64,000 nucleotides of DNA from Apteryx mantelli (Eukaryota; Chordata; Aves; Apterygiformes; Apterygidae): assembly GCF_036417845.1 (NCBI RefSeq), contig NC_089978.1, positions 128,804,183 to 128,868,182 on the forward strand, read 5' to 3'. Numbering within the stretch: the first letter of the stretch is position 1; every line of letters begins with the position of its first letter. Below the pieces are notes generated by a model, which made no database searches, was not told where the DNA came from, and was given only the letters and a program-made list of their open reading frames with translations. A program made the position numbers and the translations under genes. Shown piece after piece: positions 36,879-50,000 of this stretch.

Positions 36879-37366
36879 TGTTGGGGCCCTTGCGGTGCTT
36901 CAGAACAATAATCTATATGAGATATAGAGCATGGAACTAACACTGTTTAGGATTAATTGCTTAGCACAACTTGCTTAGCATTAGTAGCTAAATTTGCTGA
37001 AGCCTTAGGCCTCAGGCTATAGCCACTGCTACGTGCTTTGAAGTAGTTTTACCAAGGACACTGGTGCAGCTGGGAATGATACATCCTGAGAAAGTACAGA
37101 TAAGCTAGCAGAAGCCAGTGGGAACCAAGGTTAAGGGCTAGACAGCTTTGCTAAACAAGCAGCAAGGTACAAGGCATGACCGCTGCGTGTGTGATCGGTG
37201 CAATGATTGGCTACCTGTGACATAATCTGTATGAACCACAAATCAAGGGCCAGAGCGCCGAATACCTGTACTTATAAAATGGGCAAATTGCTGAATAAAG
37301 ATGGAATTGAACCTGCATTCTGTGAATGCGTATGATTCTTTCCCGTCACTCCCGCGGACCGCGACA
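36879..37366 (+). mobile_element. Solo LTR with perfect 6-bp target duplication (class II ERV-like)
   Basis: 488 bp beginning TGTTGGGG and ending CGCGACA, flanked on both sides by CACCTG (36,873-36,878 and 37,367-37,372). The LTR layout is clear: a CCAAT-type box (GATTGG near 37,204), TATAAAA at 37,273-37,279 and AATAAA at 37,294-37,299. No primer-binding site or gag follows, so it is a recombined solo LTR. Six-base duplications are typical of alpha/beta-retrovirus-like (ERVK-type) integrations. The exact duplication implies a fairly young insertion. Confidence 0.85.
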
Positions 37367-37372
37367 CACCTG

Positions 37373-38504
37373 TATCAGAGAGAGTAGGGTAGGCCAGAGG
37401 GGAGGATGGCTAAAGAACTTAAAATGCAAATATTTTTTCCCTGTTTTAAGTAGGTTTAAAGAGTGGGAATACCCGGGATTACCAGGGAGGGATCACTCAG
37501 AAATAAAGTATGTATGAAGAAGGGAACTGGGACGAAGAGCAGAGGAACACAGCACTTCAGCACAAAGTTGAAAGGTGGATCATGAGGCTCTTCTGAAGGA
37601 AATATTGAAGAGATCTATGAAAGAAACAAGTTAGAGGAGTCAAGAACAATCGACATTTTGAAGACTGAATAATCAGTAAAGTCAAAGGCACTTGGTAGAT
37701 CAAGCGAAATGAGGATGGTTTAGTCACTGGCTATATCTGCATATCAGAGAAGTCAACATGGGAAGATGGCTTTGGATCAAAGGAATTGCAAACAGCATTT
37801 GGTTTAAACACCAAGTGTGTGTCCTAAAAAAACCCTTAAGTGTGTCCTGATGGACATACTGCAGTTACTCCTGCAGTTGTTGGTTATATTCATTTCATCC
37901 TGTAATAATAACTCTTTTGTGAATCCTCCATTAAAAAAGACATGCCTGCAAAATTGTCAGGCCGGCCAACTTCTAACCCAGGCAATACGAAGGCATTTTT
38001 TGTGTTGCTAGCAGTCATTATTTGAATGTGAAGCTTCTCACACTTGAATAACACAGTGTGATTAAGGGAGATTCTCAACTTTTGGATAAAAAGAAAAATA
38101 ATCTTGTCCCCTGAGTGTTGTCGAGAAAAGCTTGAAAAAATTTTGAATTTCAGGGGTCCAAATCAAGAAAGCAAACAACAAAAAAATGAAATAAAACATG
38201 CATTCTTTTTAGCAACTTCTTGTAAAATGCAAAGACTTACAGTCGGCAGTGTTACAACTGTCCTGTCTGGACCCATGGCTGCGAGGGGACCTCAGTCACG
38301 GGGACTTCTGTCACCTTCACTAATGTAGCAGTGGGGTGTGAGGCCGAGTGCTTCCCGTTGAGGAAGGAGGAAGGACCTCAGCCCGCATTCTGGGGCAGCA
38401 GTGAGAGAAACTTACTGCTCGTCCTAAGACAGCCTCCATGCTCGGCAGGGAAAGCAGTGCTGCCGCGAGGTTGGTGCTGCGCTGGGAGAAGGGCCTGGAG
38501 GGGG
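37373..38504. other. No gene recognised
   Basis: 1.1 kb between the solo LTR and the minisatellite. It becomes GC-rich after about 38,260. No supported exon. Confidence 0.5.
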
Positions 38505-39015
38505 GCTGCACTCGGGAGCCCGACATGAAGGGATGGGCGAGGGGGTGGCAGGACTGGGGCGATGCGGGAGGCCGGGCTGCAGGAGGGGAGCGGCACAAAA
38601 TGGCGGCTGGCGCAGGGAGGGCCGAGGCACTGCTGTGTGTGGCTAACAGCCACCTGGGGGGCGAGGGGTGGCTGAGTGGATGCAGGGAGGGTGTTTGGGG
38701 GCCCGGCACGAGGACACAGGTGAGGGGAGTGGTGGGACTGGTGCAATGCAGGAGGCCGGGCTGCAGGAGGGGAGCAGCACAAAATGGCGGCTGGTGCAGG
38801 GAGGGCTGAGGCGCCTCTGTGGGCAGCTAACAGCCACCTGGGGGTGAGGGGTGGCCGAGTGGGTGCAGGGAGGGTGTTTGGGGGCCCAACATGAGGGGAT
38901 GGGCGAGGGGGGCAGCGGGACTGGGGCAATGTGGGAGGCTGGGCTACAGGTGGGGAGCAGCACAAAATGGCGGCTGGCGCAGGGAGGGCCGAGGCCCTGT
39001 GGGGGTGGCTAACAG
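38505..39015 (+). repeat. GC-rich minisatellite, about 184-bp unit, nearly three copies
   Basis: Three tandem copies of a GC-rich unit. The marker word CACAAAATGG starts at 38,594, 38,778 and 38,961, giving periods of 184 and 183 bp. Each unit also carries the GGAGGCCGGGCTGCAGG-type and GGGTGTTTGGGGGC-type words. AAAATGGCGGC is present in every copy (38,597, 38,781, 38,964). The proline-rich ORFs on the minus strand are read through the repeat and are not genes. Confidence 0.9.
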
Positions 39016-39599
39016 TCTCCTAGTGCCCCAGCCATCCAAAACAGCCCTGACCCAGCGCACCAACCCTCAGCTGCTCCTCCCAGCTGGTAGTGCCACACTT
39101 CCTTGGCTCTCTGTAGCCCCGCATTCAGCTCCGGGCACTGTATTTACCATGCCATATTAAAAGAAGTGATGCTCCGGGTGAGCTGCTATGTCCCCTGCCC
39201 TGCCTTACCTGCCATGCCACCAAGGCCTTCTGCATCCCTCCCTCTTGTACCTTCCCTCCACAGCCCCGTCATCCATGCCCTTTGCCTACTAACCAGCCAG
39301 TGAGCAAGACAAATTTTATTTTCATATCACAGTGCTATTTTATTTCCTGTAATAAGACTCAAAGGCACAAAGGTTCAGGCCATCATAGTTTCAGCTGGGT
39401 CCACTAATTTGAAGGGCACTGTTTGGTCATGTCAGACTTGAAGCCCAGTATTCAAAATCTGAGGCACTCACACCTTAGACAGAAACCATTTGGAGCTGCT
39501 CAGCAGCTTTACAAATGAGAGCTTGGGTTTCTTGAGACAAGTTCCCTGAAATGGAAATGGCTGAAATCTTGTCTTCCCTTTCTAAGCAGGCTAACTGCG

Positions 39600-39647
<48 letters not shown>

Positions 39648-40689
39648 ATGTGTTAATACAGAATTCAGTGGAATGGCATTTTAAAAATAATTCACTCTCT
39701 CCCCACACCATGTGTTTCCTTTATTTTATTCCCTTCCTTGCTTGCATCTGAAGACACCCTGGACTGCAGGGCAGGCCTCAGCCCGCTTCCTGCTGTCTCC
39801 TTTCTGGAGGCAGCTGCGGAGCCTGTGATGATTTCCCTGTGTTTGTTCACTCTCCGGCACAGACTTGGTTACTTCAGATCCTCTGGGAAATGCCAAGTGC
39901 ACTGGGGACACGTAGAGCAGCAAAACCTGAGCTCCTGGCTCTGTTGCACATGCCCAGGAAATGCACGCAAATGATGGGGATGGAAATGTGGCGTTTGACC
40001 TTCAGGAGGTCCTCGGAAAGCAGCTTTCCTCAGCAAGGGAGTATTTTGAAAATGTTCAGGTTTGGCACACCTTACACATTTACGCTTGCAGGCAGGTTTC
40101 CCCCTGTTCGTCCTCTAGGTGGCCCTCTGGAGTAGGGTTTAAAATGTATTTTCCGCTTAATCCCAAACCTCATTATCAGATTGATGAATTACATAATATC
40201 TTGACATTAAAAAGGAATCTTGTATCTCCCCCCCACACACACACATATTCGCTGAAAACTTTTTACTCAAAAGAACTGGCTCCTTAAGAGACTTGACTTG
40301 TTAAAAAAAGCCTAGGATCAATTCCTTTTGCATCACTGAACCACTAGGAATAGCACAACTGAAGCTGAGTTTTAATTATTTTTATTGATTTTCCTTTATT
40401 TAAATAGGATTATGGAAAAGAAGAGCGAAAGATGAAAGAGTGCATCAGGTTGTGGGGGCTGAATTAGGAAACCTCTCACTCTGTTCCAGTAAAAGCAGTC
40501 CTGGGTGGTGGGGATCAGAAATACCAGTAGGAATTTTCTTGTGGACTTTTCTCCAGGGATCCTGCTGTGGGGAGGGAGAGTGGTCGCACAGTCCCCTCTA
40601 GCTTCCCTGCAGCCAGGAGTTGTTCTGCTACACTTTTCAAGGTTTTCATCAACTACTGAGACTTTCTGCTTTCCCCCACCAGCTCGCGA
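39016..40689. other. Spacer between the minisatellite and the CpG island
   Basis: 1.7 kb containing a TA/CA microsatellite at 39,600-39,650 and nothing else recognised. Confidence 0.5.
39600..39650. repeat. (TA)n/(CA)n microsatellite
   Basis: About 50 bp of alternating TA passing into CA repeats. Confidence 0.95.
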
Positions 40690-40981
40690 CCTTTTCATGA
40701 GCCCTTCTGGAAAGCCGCAGAGGGATCTCCCGGGCTGAGGGTGCCGCAGAGACGCGCCCTGCTCGGATGGGCTGAGAGGCGCCGCAGCGCCCTCTGCCCA
40801 CGCCAGCGCCCTGCAGCCTTTCCCTGGGGGCGGCGAGCCCGGGCCCCCTCCCGGCGCCCCCCGGGCCTGACCCGCGGGCGCGCAGCCCCTCTCCTCCGCC
40901 CAGCCGGCAGCCGGCCGCGGCCTCGCCTCGCCTCGGGCCGGCGCCCCACGCCCCTGCGGCCCGGCCGGCGCCTGCTCCTTT

Positions 40982-40991
40982 AAATGGCGGC
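40982..40991 (+). promoter_or_regulatory. YY1-type motif in the GRAMD1C promoter or 5'UTR
   Basis: AAATGGCGGC matches the core of the YY1 consensus (AAnATGGCGGC), which often sits just downstream of TATA-less starts. Binding is inferred. Confidence 0.45.
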
Positions 40992-41043
40992 CGCGGCCCC
41001 GCCGAGGCAGTTAGCGGGCGCTGCGCTGTCCTCGCCTCCCTCC

Positions 41044-41046
41044 ATG
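41044..41046 (+). CDS. GRAMD1C: GRAMD1C exon 1: start codon only
   Basis: CCTCCATG|gtaagt inside the CpG island. The next exon opens in frame with GAA, giving M-E as in human GRAMD1C (from memory). The exon 1 5' end is not visible. An in-frame ATG at 40984 would add MAAAAPPRQLAGAALSSPPS, so a longer N-terminus is possible. Confidence 0.65.
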
Positions 41047-44000
41047 GTAAGTGCTGCCGCCCGTCCGCTTTGCGCTCCCGCGGCCCTCGGCCCTCCTCCT
41101 GCCCCTCGCGGCCCGCCTCAGCCCCCGCCGCGGCGGCTCCATGCCCCAGCCCACCGCCGCGCTGCCCCTCGGGCGAGCCGGCCGGCGGCGGCGGGCTGCG
41201 CAGGTAGGTGGCGCGGGGGGGGCCGGGCAGCCCCGCTCCTTCCCCTGCGCGCCCCGCGGCGGAGGCGGCCGGGCCGGGCCGAGAGGGGGGGCGAGGCCGC
41301 CGCCCTGCCTCGGAGGCCCGGCGGCGGGCAGCGCTTGCGAGCGGGCGCACCGCGGCCTCCCCCCCCCGGCGGCGCGGCGCCCCGTGTCTGGAAACTTCTG
41401 CCGTCGCCGGGGGTGCCCCGGGGCGCCGCAGCCCCTGGAGCGCTGGCACTCGCCCTCGCCTGGGCGCTGCTGGCCGTGGGAGGGGGCCGTCAGGGCCCGC
41501 CGGGCTGGGCGAACCGCGTTGGGAGCTGGCGGCCTTCCCGGACCCGGCAGCCCCCCCGAGAGGTGGCTGTGGGCTTCCTGGTGCCGGGGCTGGGCCAGGG
41601 AGCACTCGGCGGCTCGCAGCTGTAACCACGTAGTGGGTCGGGAGGGCTACGCTCACACTGACAAGTTTGTGCGCTGTGTGGGGGATCGTGGTGAATAAAG
41701 GTAAATAACAGCTGTTTAAAACTGTAGTGAGTCTGTATATCTGTGTGGGGAAAACATCCGGAAAACGGCATTTCTTTCTCTCCCACCCCATAGCCTGAAG
41801 TAGCCCTTCAGAGAGGCGAAAGCAGCTCTGCTTTCTGCCTTAGCTGGTGGGCAGGGTTGTCTCCTGTCGCTCTCTGACCCGTGGATGTGCCTGAGCTGCC
41901 TTGTCAGAGCATCCCCCCAGTCCAGGCTGTTTCCCTGGCTTTGGCTTTGGAAGAGCACTGGGGATGTGTGCTGCACCCCTCTCTAGCCATTGGCACACGC
42001 ATGTCAACCTCAACTCAATTTTTGAGCCATTCTAAACTAGAAACAACAGTTTTGCATCTCTTATTGACACATTAGGTAGTACAAGCAGTGTTAGTTATTG
42101 GTCAGGATCCTGGAATGGTTTTGCCTCGGTTTGCTGGGTGACTTGGGACAAATGTCTTTCTCTTTCCATGGCTCGGTTTCCTTTCATAAAGCAAGACTGA
42201 TCTGCCATATGAAGAAAATTTTTATCTATCAGTGGAAAGTGCTACAGAAGAGGTTTTTTTATAACAAGTAATGTTAACAGAACTGCTTGCCTCTGATGTC
42301 TGTTGTTTATTTTTTCATAAAATATTATTTAATAGAAATACTACAAATTATATTTATGCTATCTCTCTATATAATACTGTATGTCAGTTTTCTGGCAGGT
42401 GTTGGATCTACATGACCTTGCTCAATTTTTGAAAGGTTCCTTAGATTCTGGAGCTGTCCTGCTTGTTATAAACTGATGTCTTGTTAACACTATTCTAGTT
42501 TCAAATGTCTATGCAGTTTCAATATGCAAGTTGATGTATTGCTGTGGAAATAATATACTCTGCAAATAATAAATGTAATATACTCTTAAATGTAAAATCG
42601 GTGAAAAGGCTGTCAGTGAGAAGTGTTTCCATGGCATTCACCTTGGTGAATCTAGCACTTGAAGTTTTCATCTAACTTATGATTGGTAAATGGATTAACT
42701 GTCTTATTTCAGCACCTTTCTTCTCTGTTGTCAGATTACATACCTTGCTTGTTTGTTCACAGGAAGTTCATGAAGTGGATCATGGTCATGTTAGCCAGCT
42801 ACTTGCAGATTCAGAGGAGACTCTTGGTGTGTGCACAGAGAAAATGCAGGTTCCTGCTCAGTATAGCTGGAGTGCTGACTGGAGCTTTTGGGTAATGTGT
42901 CTCATCTTTCTTCTAATTTGTTGTTGGGGGCTGGGGGGGGGGGAGTTGTTTATGTATATGTGCTAGCTTTACATCCATAGCTCTCAAATTGCTTTGTAAT
43001 AATTAATTAATAAAGTCTTCCCTGCCCATGTTGTGTGGTAGATAATTTATCGTTATCGCTTTACTGAAGTGTAAGCTGAGACTGAGAGGGGTGAAGTTCT
43101 GTACCTGATGTCATGTATCAAGTTAGTGGTTTAGGTACCTAGTCCTGTCTTCCAGTTCCTTGTGTAGTTTGTTAGCCTATTCAATGTATCTTTATGCCTT
43201 TAGGAAGTCACTGTTGGTGCTTTTTCTCAGTAAGAGCTGAATTTTGATTCTTACTGTTGGGTAGCTCTTCTGATGTGCTTTCCTAGTGTCTGCTTTTTGT
43301 CAAGCAAGCATATGCATTTTTCCTCAAAAGTAAATAAACTTTACATGTCCTATGTAAAGAATAGGATTTGAGACTAGAAAGAGCAGAAGGAGGGATCTGT
43401 TTGCTCCTCTCTGGGATGTGGTCCCACTCAAAGCGGAGGTTATAATAATAAGCACTGTTGTCTTTAAATATTCTCCCAATGCTTTTTGATGTTTTCTTTG
43501 CTTTGTCATGAGAGAAGGTAAATGTATGTATGAGTGTAGACTTAGGGTGCGTGTGTTTTGCTGTTAGCTTAGTGGATGGGTTGCTGCTGTTAGATAGGAG
43601 TTGGGAACACTTGTGCATACAGTTATAGACAGGATAACACCTGATCTTGCAAGAGGTTTGGGTTCTGCTCATCAGAATTTTGACAAAATGACTCATGTTC
43701 TGCATCATGTGGCATGCTTCACTCTGTGCATGGGAATGTCATCTGGACCACCCTATCCTCATCCTTATGAGCTTACCAGAATGTGTTCATTGTGCTTAGC
43801 AGGTAAAAGATTGTCATATATTAAGTAACTTGGCAAAGGCCCTAGGGAATCAGTGGCAGATCTGAGAACAGAACTATGGAATCAGATTTCCCAGCTCCAT
43901 ATTTATAAAACCTAGCTTCTATGTCTTTTATCTGTCCTGTTCAAGCTAAGCGTATGTCTTAATGATCAGAACGTTGACTTTGCATCTCAAGTCCTCACAT

Positions 44001-47000
44001 AAATTTCCCCCAGAATGCATGTATACTTTTAAACTAAACAATAGTAACCTGGAGTTAATAAAGGGAAAGGTGGAGTGTATCTAAGTAGTAGATCTTAGAA
44101 TTAGGTTGCGAGGCAGTATTTAGATCATTCAGTGTTTCTCCAGTGTTCCTGCAGTGACAAAGACTCTATGTAGGGCTGTTCTGCCTGTGTCCAACTGCAT
44201 CTGCATATCTGAATCGATGGCAGATTAGGTTGCACAGACATAGCAGCTGTCAGCTATGCTCTCATTAGAGGCCAAATTAGATTGTGTAAACTGTCTTCCC
44301 CTCAAAAGTACATATACAATCATTAATGCAGATAGTAGTTCATGTGAGAAAGAAACCTGTTTACATCTTGGGGTCAATTTGTTGGACTGGCAGTCTGCCA
44401 AACTTACCAAGGAAAGGCTGGGTTTTGCTATCTGAAATAAAGTTAGTGAGGTGTAATATATGCAGGATGTAGCTGTGCTATTGACTTCTTAATTTTAGGG
44501 TTTAGATGCATGCCTCAGGTTAGAATCTTCTTTAAATAGAATTTTTTATGTATATACTGTGCAGCATATTGTGTGTTCTTCATAGTGCCATTTTCTGCTT
44601 CCAGTAATGATGCATGCCTGTAACTTCTAGAGGGACTGGGATTCTTTGGTGCAGTGAAAGTTACTATGAAAATGTAAGGTGTTATCTAGTGTGATTAAAA
44701 GGTTACCTTCTGCTTATGACTTGTACTTCAACAACCTCAGTATTTGTTTGTAGTTCATGTCTATCTAGTTCTGTAAATATGACCTTGCACTTAAAACAAA
44801 GGAATTGTGTAAACATTTGCCTTTTGTGAGATACTGCTGTGGCTTGTAAGGTACTAACTGTGCCACTTATATCATTGATTAGTCTTAAAAACCTATATCA
44901 ATCTATTTCTGTGCTTTTATTTATAGGAAGCTGTGGTACTGAGGCATTCACTTTCTTAGCCTCAAGGGGACTGAACATAGCAGTAGCAAGAGGCAGAATG
45001 TCACAGATTAGAGGCAAAAATTAAAATCTTTGAATCTTCTAATTCAAATGTTATGTCACTGACATTTTTCTCAGCTCTTCTAGATAGAAAATGCATTTTA
45101 ATAACTTACATGATGAGCAGCTGCTGAGTATATAAACAAATCATTAGAATTCCCTAAATACTGAGTCATAATAAATGTATAGGTGATAACACAGAAGGCA
45201 GCTTGTTCTAATATGCAAAGCATGTGTCATTAACATTTTACCAAGGATGATCTTAGTGTCCCGTGGCAGGTGTGGATTTGTTGTGCTCATTCCTGCTCTT
45301 AAGTCAGTATAACTGAGGAATTGCTACAGCAGTAACACTAGCCTGCGATCTAGTCTGGATGTTGGTTTTGCTGCCTGGGCTGTTAGCTTTGAGAGGCTGT
45401 GTGTGTCTGAATATTCTTGGCTTGCTGCAAGAACTCATTTCTTCTAAGTATGTTCTCTGAAGTACTAAGTAAGTTTCTCTGGTGGAAACCAAGTGTGGAT
45501 GTTAGAGCCTGACTGGTTTGACTTCAATTTTTCACAGATATGAGTGGGAGTAGGCAGTTGTGCCATGCCTCTGAAAGTCAGGCCAGGTATTGTGAATGCT
45601 CAATAGGTGCTGTGAGTGCATATGATTAGCAGCAAACCTGGACTGGGAGCCTCTGGGATATAAACTCTTTACTGACTATGGTGAGTGTGGAGAAGGGAAG
45701 CGCAGCAAAGCGGAACAGGGAAGAAAGAAAAGAGAATCAGTTCATCCTACTGTCTGACTTTTCCTATCTCAAAAATATTATTTCAGACAGCTTTATTAAA
45801 GCATTTTGAAAATGAATGAATGGTCTTTACTTGTGTAAACAACTCTTAAATTGGTAGTACTAATTGCTCTTACAAGATTTACAGGGTTTGGTAGTGCTTG
45901 CAGTGTTTCCTTGAGTATGTCCTTTTCATAAGTGTCCTATAAGATGTTGATTTGGGGATGTTTTTAAGTTTTATTTCGAAGCCTTTTCACTAGAGGTGGG
46001 CAAAGCTAGACTTCTATAACCTCAATGGAAGGGGAAAAAAAAGGTTGCCTGGAAACCTACTCTCGGAGCTTTTCCCTCTTTACTGGAACTGGCAAAACTT
46101 GCATCTACTTTTGATTGAATGGTTCTGGTTTTGGCATCTACAAATAGAAATGAAGAAAACAACAGGTGTGTTCAACTTAGCAGTTATATCTAGAAGCTAT
46201 ATTTCAAGATTTTCCAATTCATTTTTTTATCCTTCTTACAGTCTTCATATTGTAATATAATTAATATCCTTGGAAGAAGAAACCTATGAAAACCTTAGGT
46301 GACACCTACTATAATGAATAAGGTAAAGGTGTTTGAGGAAGCTAGTGGAAAGGATTCTTACATCAAAAGTGAGGCCATTCTGTCTGGAGGCTGACTTTTT
46401 CTTTTAATTAATAAATAGACAAAGAAGGTTCTCATTTCTACGGTAGAAACCATGTCTCTTGATGAGCAAGAAAGGACTTTTTATTCCCTTGTCATGAAGT
46501 GGTATGTGGAAAGAGTTCTTGAAATCAAATGGGTATCTCTCAGAAAATAGAAAGTTGCTGATTTAAAAACTCAGGAAGCTGTGTTCAAGAGTTTGGAAAG
46601 ATAATAGAAGATCCTTTTTTTTTTTTAATATATTATTATTATTAAAAAAAATAATGAAAAAAAGGAAATGTGAATGGAATGGTAGTTTAAAGAATTGGTC
46701 AGTGTGAAGGAATACAATGGATCCAAACAAATGATGCAGGGAAAAGTGAAATGGGAGGCCTTTATTCTTTTCCATAATACAAGAACAAGTAAGGTTGTAC
46801 AAGACTTGGAAAAGGACTCTGAAAGATGACAAAAATGTGGATCTACTTTACAGAAGAAAGGGCTAATCTGTGGGAGCATATGAGAATATATATACTAGGA
46901 ATATGATAAACAGATGACTCAGACCTACAGATATAAATACATTACAATGTAGAAGATAACTTAATGCAGCCCAGATATAAGTTGACATATTTTGGGGCAC

Positions 47001-50000
47001 AGGAACGAGCATTAGATAAGATATTAATTGCATCTAGAGGTGTTTGAATGCTCCTTCCACCTTTCTCTGAGGACTCATGTTTACTCTGGGAATAGGAATT
47101 ATTGGGCTTGTTAAATTATGTTTTGGCAGACTAGTATTTAGGGTCCTCTGTCAGTTGCTTCATCTTATGTATTGTGTACTTGGTATCTTCTTTCTGAAGA
47201 AAGCTTTCCCCCCCCCACCCCAATACCTCCAAATGCTTGGCTTATGAAGGAGACTGGCATCATGGCTTGTTTGTTACATCAAAGGAGAACTTTTAGCCTT
47301 TTTTTTTTTTTTTTTTTTATTTGCTGGCATGAAACAGTCTATAAGGAAGATAGGAATTAGATGAATGCTATGGGTCTGCAAAGAGGCTAAAATCTTTTGC
47401 ACACTTAAGCTGTTTTTTCTTTAAGTATTAAACTTTGATATAAACAGCTATTGCTGTACTTGTAGCACTGGTATATTTTGGCTATTGATTACCTAGCTGG
47501 AATCTCTCGAGCAAGTGCTTTTTAGCTCTGTGGTAATACTAGTTACATAGAAGCAGCACTTTAAAAGGGTGAGAAAAGACAAATTGCATGTGTAATTCAG
47601 ACTAGCCCTTTATTAGGTGGATTTTTTTCTCACTTATTTTCACACTGCAACTCTCCCTTTGTTGCTGTTGATGCAGTTCCAAACTGAGCACTGGGATAGA
47701 TCCGACTGCCATCAACTTTCAGCTTCTTGCAAAAGGGTTGGGGGAAGACAGATCAGTAGAACTGTAGTGGATGCATTTGTTCAATGGTACAATTTAATGA
47801 AATAATTGGCAGTAACTGGGGGTAGAAAATTCTCCAGGAGCTTTTTAAAACAAACAAACAAAAAAAACTTTCATATAGGTCTACAAGACTTGGGACATAT
47901 GCTTGCCTTTCAAAAAAAAGTAAGAGCTTTCTAGACAAGGATATATGGCTTTTTTATGCTAATGGCTACTCTGGAACTTGTATGTTGTCTCACCCTGTGT
48001 AGCAGATGGCTATACACTAATTAAGTTATGTCAAGATTTTTTTAGTGATATCAGCAGTATTTTAGAAATTGCATTGCATAAGTAGGTTTTTTTAGGTAGT
48101 GCTTTTCTGTTGAAGTTAGTTGTGAAACCAGTGCAGTCTAAGCTTGCCATATTCATCTAAGAGCTTTAACTTTGCTAATGCTCTGATTGTGTATTTGTCC
48201 CTGCACACACACACACCCCCCCCCCCCAAAAAAAAAAAGAAGAAGGAAAAAAAAAAAAACAGAAGGAAATGACCAGTTAAGTCATTCAGGACTTCAGCTT
48301 GCTCATACAACTTCTCAGCTTCTCCTTTTGTTTTCTGCTGTTCACACCTACTAGGACTCAAGGTATTGTTCCTTGTTTAGAGTGAGTGAAGATACATGAT
48401 TATAAACTGTGGTGTGTATGTAGCTTTGTATTGATACAAATGTCTCCCCAAAGTTGTCCCTTTGCATTCAGTTTTTACATAAAATTGAAGAAAAGTTATG
48501 TATATACTATCTTTGAGAATGGCTCACTCAAATCTGGTAGCAATTTTTAATATAGAAATGACTATGACTAAAATCTGGATTTGGTTTCTAAGGTAGAAAA
48601 GGAAGAGGTCAAACGAGATATTTGAAAAGAAAATTAATTTGGGGGCAATTGCGTGGTAAGTCTTATTTTCTGTGTAACTTCAAACACAGTAGGGCTACTC
48701 ATAGGCTTAATGAGATAACCAGTGTATCTTATACTAGTACAGTTCATGTAGTCAGCTACAGTCACTATTGAATTAACTGCTTAACTACTGAGAAAAATAT
48801 ATTGTGCTATCACTCTTCCTGCCAATAGGGTTGTTATTGTTTCCCTCGTGACCTTTTTCTGATCAATATTTAGGGACTGTTACTAAACTTAAATACAGAT
48901 CAGAGATGCCAAAGACCAGTTCTGGCAAAGTAAGGAGGGACTGTGCAGCTGAGGTATGTTATTTTTTTTGCTTGTGTATTTGGCTACTTTTGTACTAAGT
49001 AAACTTGTTCAGAATTTGTTGCAGGTGAGGAAAACTAGGAGTTCAGAAATATGTTTTATAGTTACTGTATTGTGTTAGCTTTTTCCCTGAAAAGCGTTTG
49101 GAACTTTTTCCTACTTGTAAAATGGATCAAGTAAATCTAAGGACAAGCAGTCTGAATATTTTTTTCATTACTTATGGAGCCTGAAGTAAAAGATCGGGTG
49201 AAGGAACAAATGTCCGTAACAAATAACATTGCCTAATTGTTTCACACTTATGGTGTGGGAAGAAATGAGTCACAAAACTGCTGTTCAGAAAGGAATGTCT
49301 TTTGTTTGTTTTCTTAATCTAAAGGAAACCATCTTGACTGAGCTTTTAATTGTTCTTACATCATATTAGTTAGTACACTTACAGTTGTTGAAAACTGGAC
49401 AATGTAGTTACAGGATTTAGACTCAAATTGTAGAGCAAACAATTTGAACTAAAGGAAACTATGGATAGTTTTGTGCTGGCAGGGTGAAAGACTTTTCAAT
49501 TGCTTTGCAAAATTACACAACTTTAAAATAGTAACTTCAGAGCTTATACAAATGCACTTGGTTTATTCATATTATTTTAGAACTTGATATATCATGACTC
49601 TTTACACTTTTGTGCAGTAGACTTTTTTTTTAAGGATTAATTGAATGCTGAATCTTTGAAATCTTGAACACAGGTGGGTAGGTTCAGATCCAGAAATTCT
49701 CCCTAAAATTAAAAGAAGTGCTTAATACCCTCATGAATCTGGCTTGTACTAATGTCTTGGAGAGACAATATGAAACATGGACTCTGGCAGAGGCACTGTA
49801 GGCATAATTTTTCTACCAGGTTCACAGAATTTTATTGCCACCTGTGGATGGTATTGATGAAGATGCTGGGTAAATCTGAGATGGTCCCATCTCTCCTACT
49901 GGAAACTAAAAGCACCTTAGTTTTCAGTTCAGAGCTAGGGAAGGCATTTTTTCCTTGGAAGTTTCCAAACTAGTTGAACTTTTTGTTTAACCTGCTTATT

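Larger units (their letters stand above)
40690..41640 (+). promoter_or_regulatory. CpG island promoter of GRAMD1C
   Basis: About 950 bp of very GC-rich, CpG-dense sequence in an otherwise AT-rich region, with several GC-box-like runs and no TATA box. It contains exon 1. The long ORFs on both strands here reflect GC-rich composition, not proteins. A YY1-type AAATGGCGGC word at 40,982-40,991 lies about 55 bp before the start codon. Confidence 0.85.

Noticed and set aside
36944-37366. Solo LTR starting at TGTTTAGG (36,944)
   Set aside because: No matching target duplication there. Starting at TGTTGGGG (36,879) gives a perfect CACCTG duplication.
38320-38965. Proline/serine-rich minus-strand ORFs up to 195 codons
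   Set aside because: They are read through the 184-bp minisatellite and repeat with its period. No signal, domain or splice context.
40649-41791. 380-codon minus-strand ORF and several long plus-strand ORFs in the CpG island
   Set aside because: Composition is Ala/Arg/Gly/Pro as expected from CpG-rich DNA read in any frame. No domain, and it overlaps a promoter.
42683-42895. Alternative frame of GRAMD1C exon 2 (KFMKWIMVML...)
   Set aside because: Only the other frame continues in phase into exon 3 and yields the DWSFW-SSSTYK junction.
43283-43708. 141-codon minus-strand ORF in GRAMD1C intron 2
   Set aside because: No splice signals, family motif or codon bias suggesting coding. Chance ORF in an intron.
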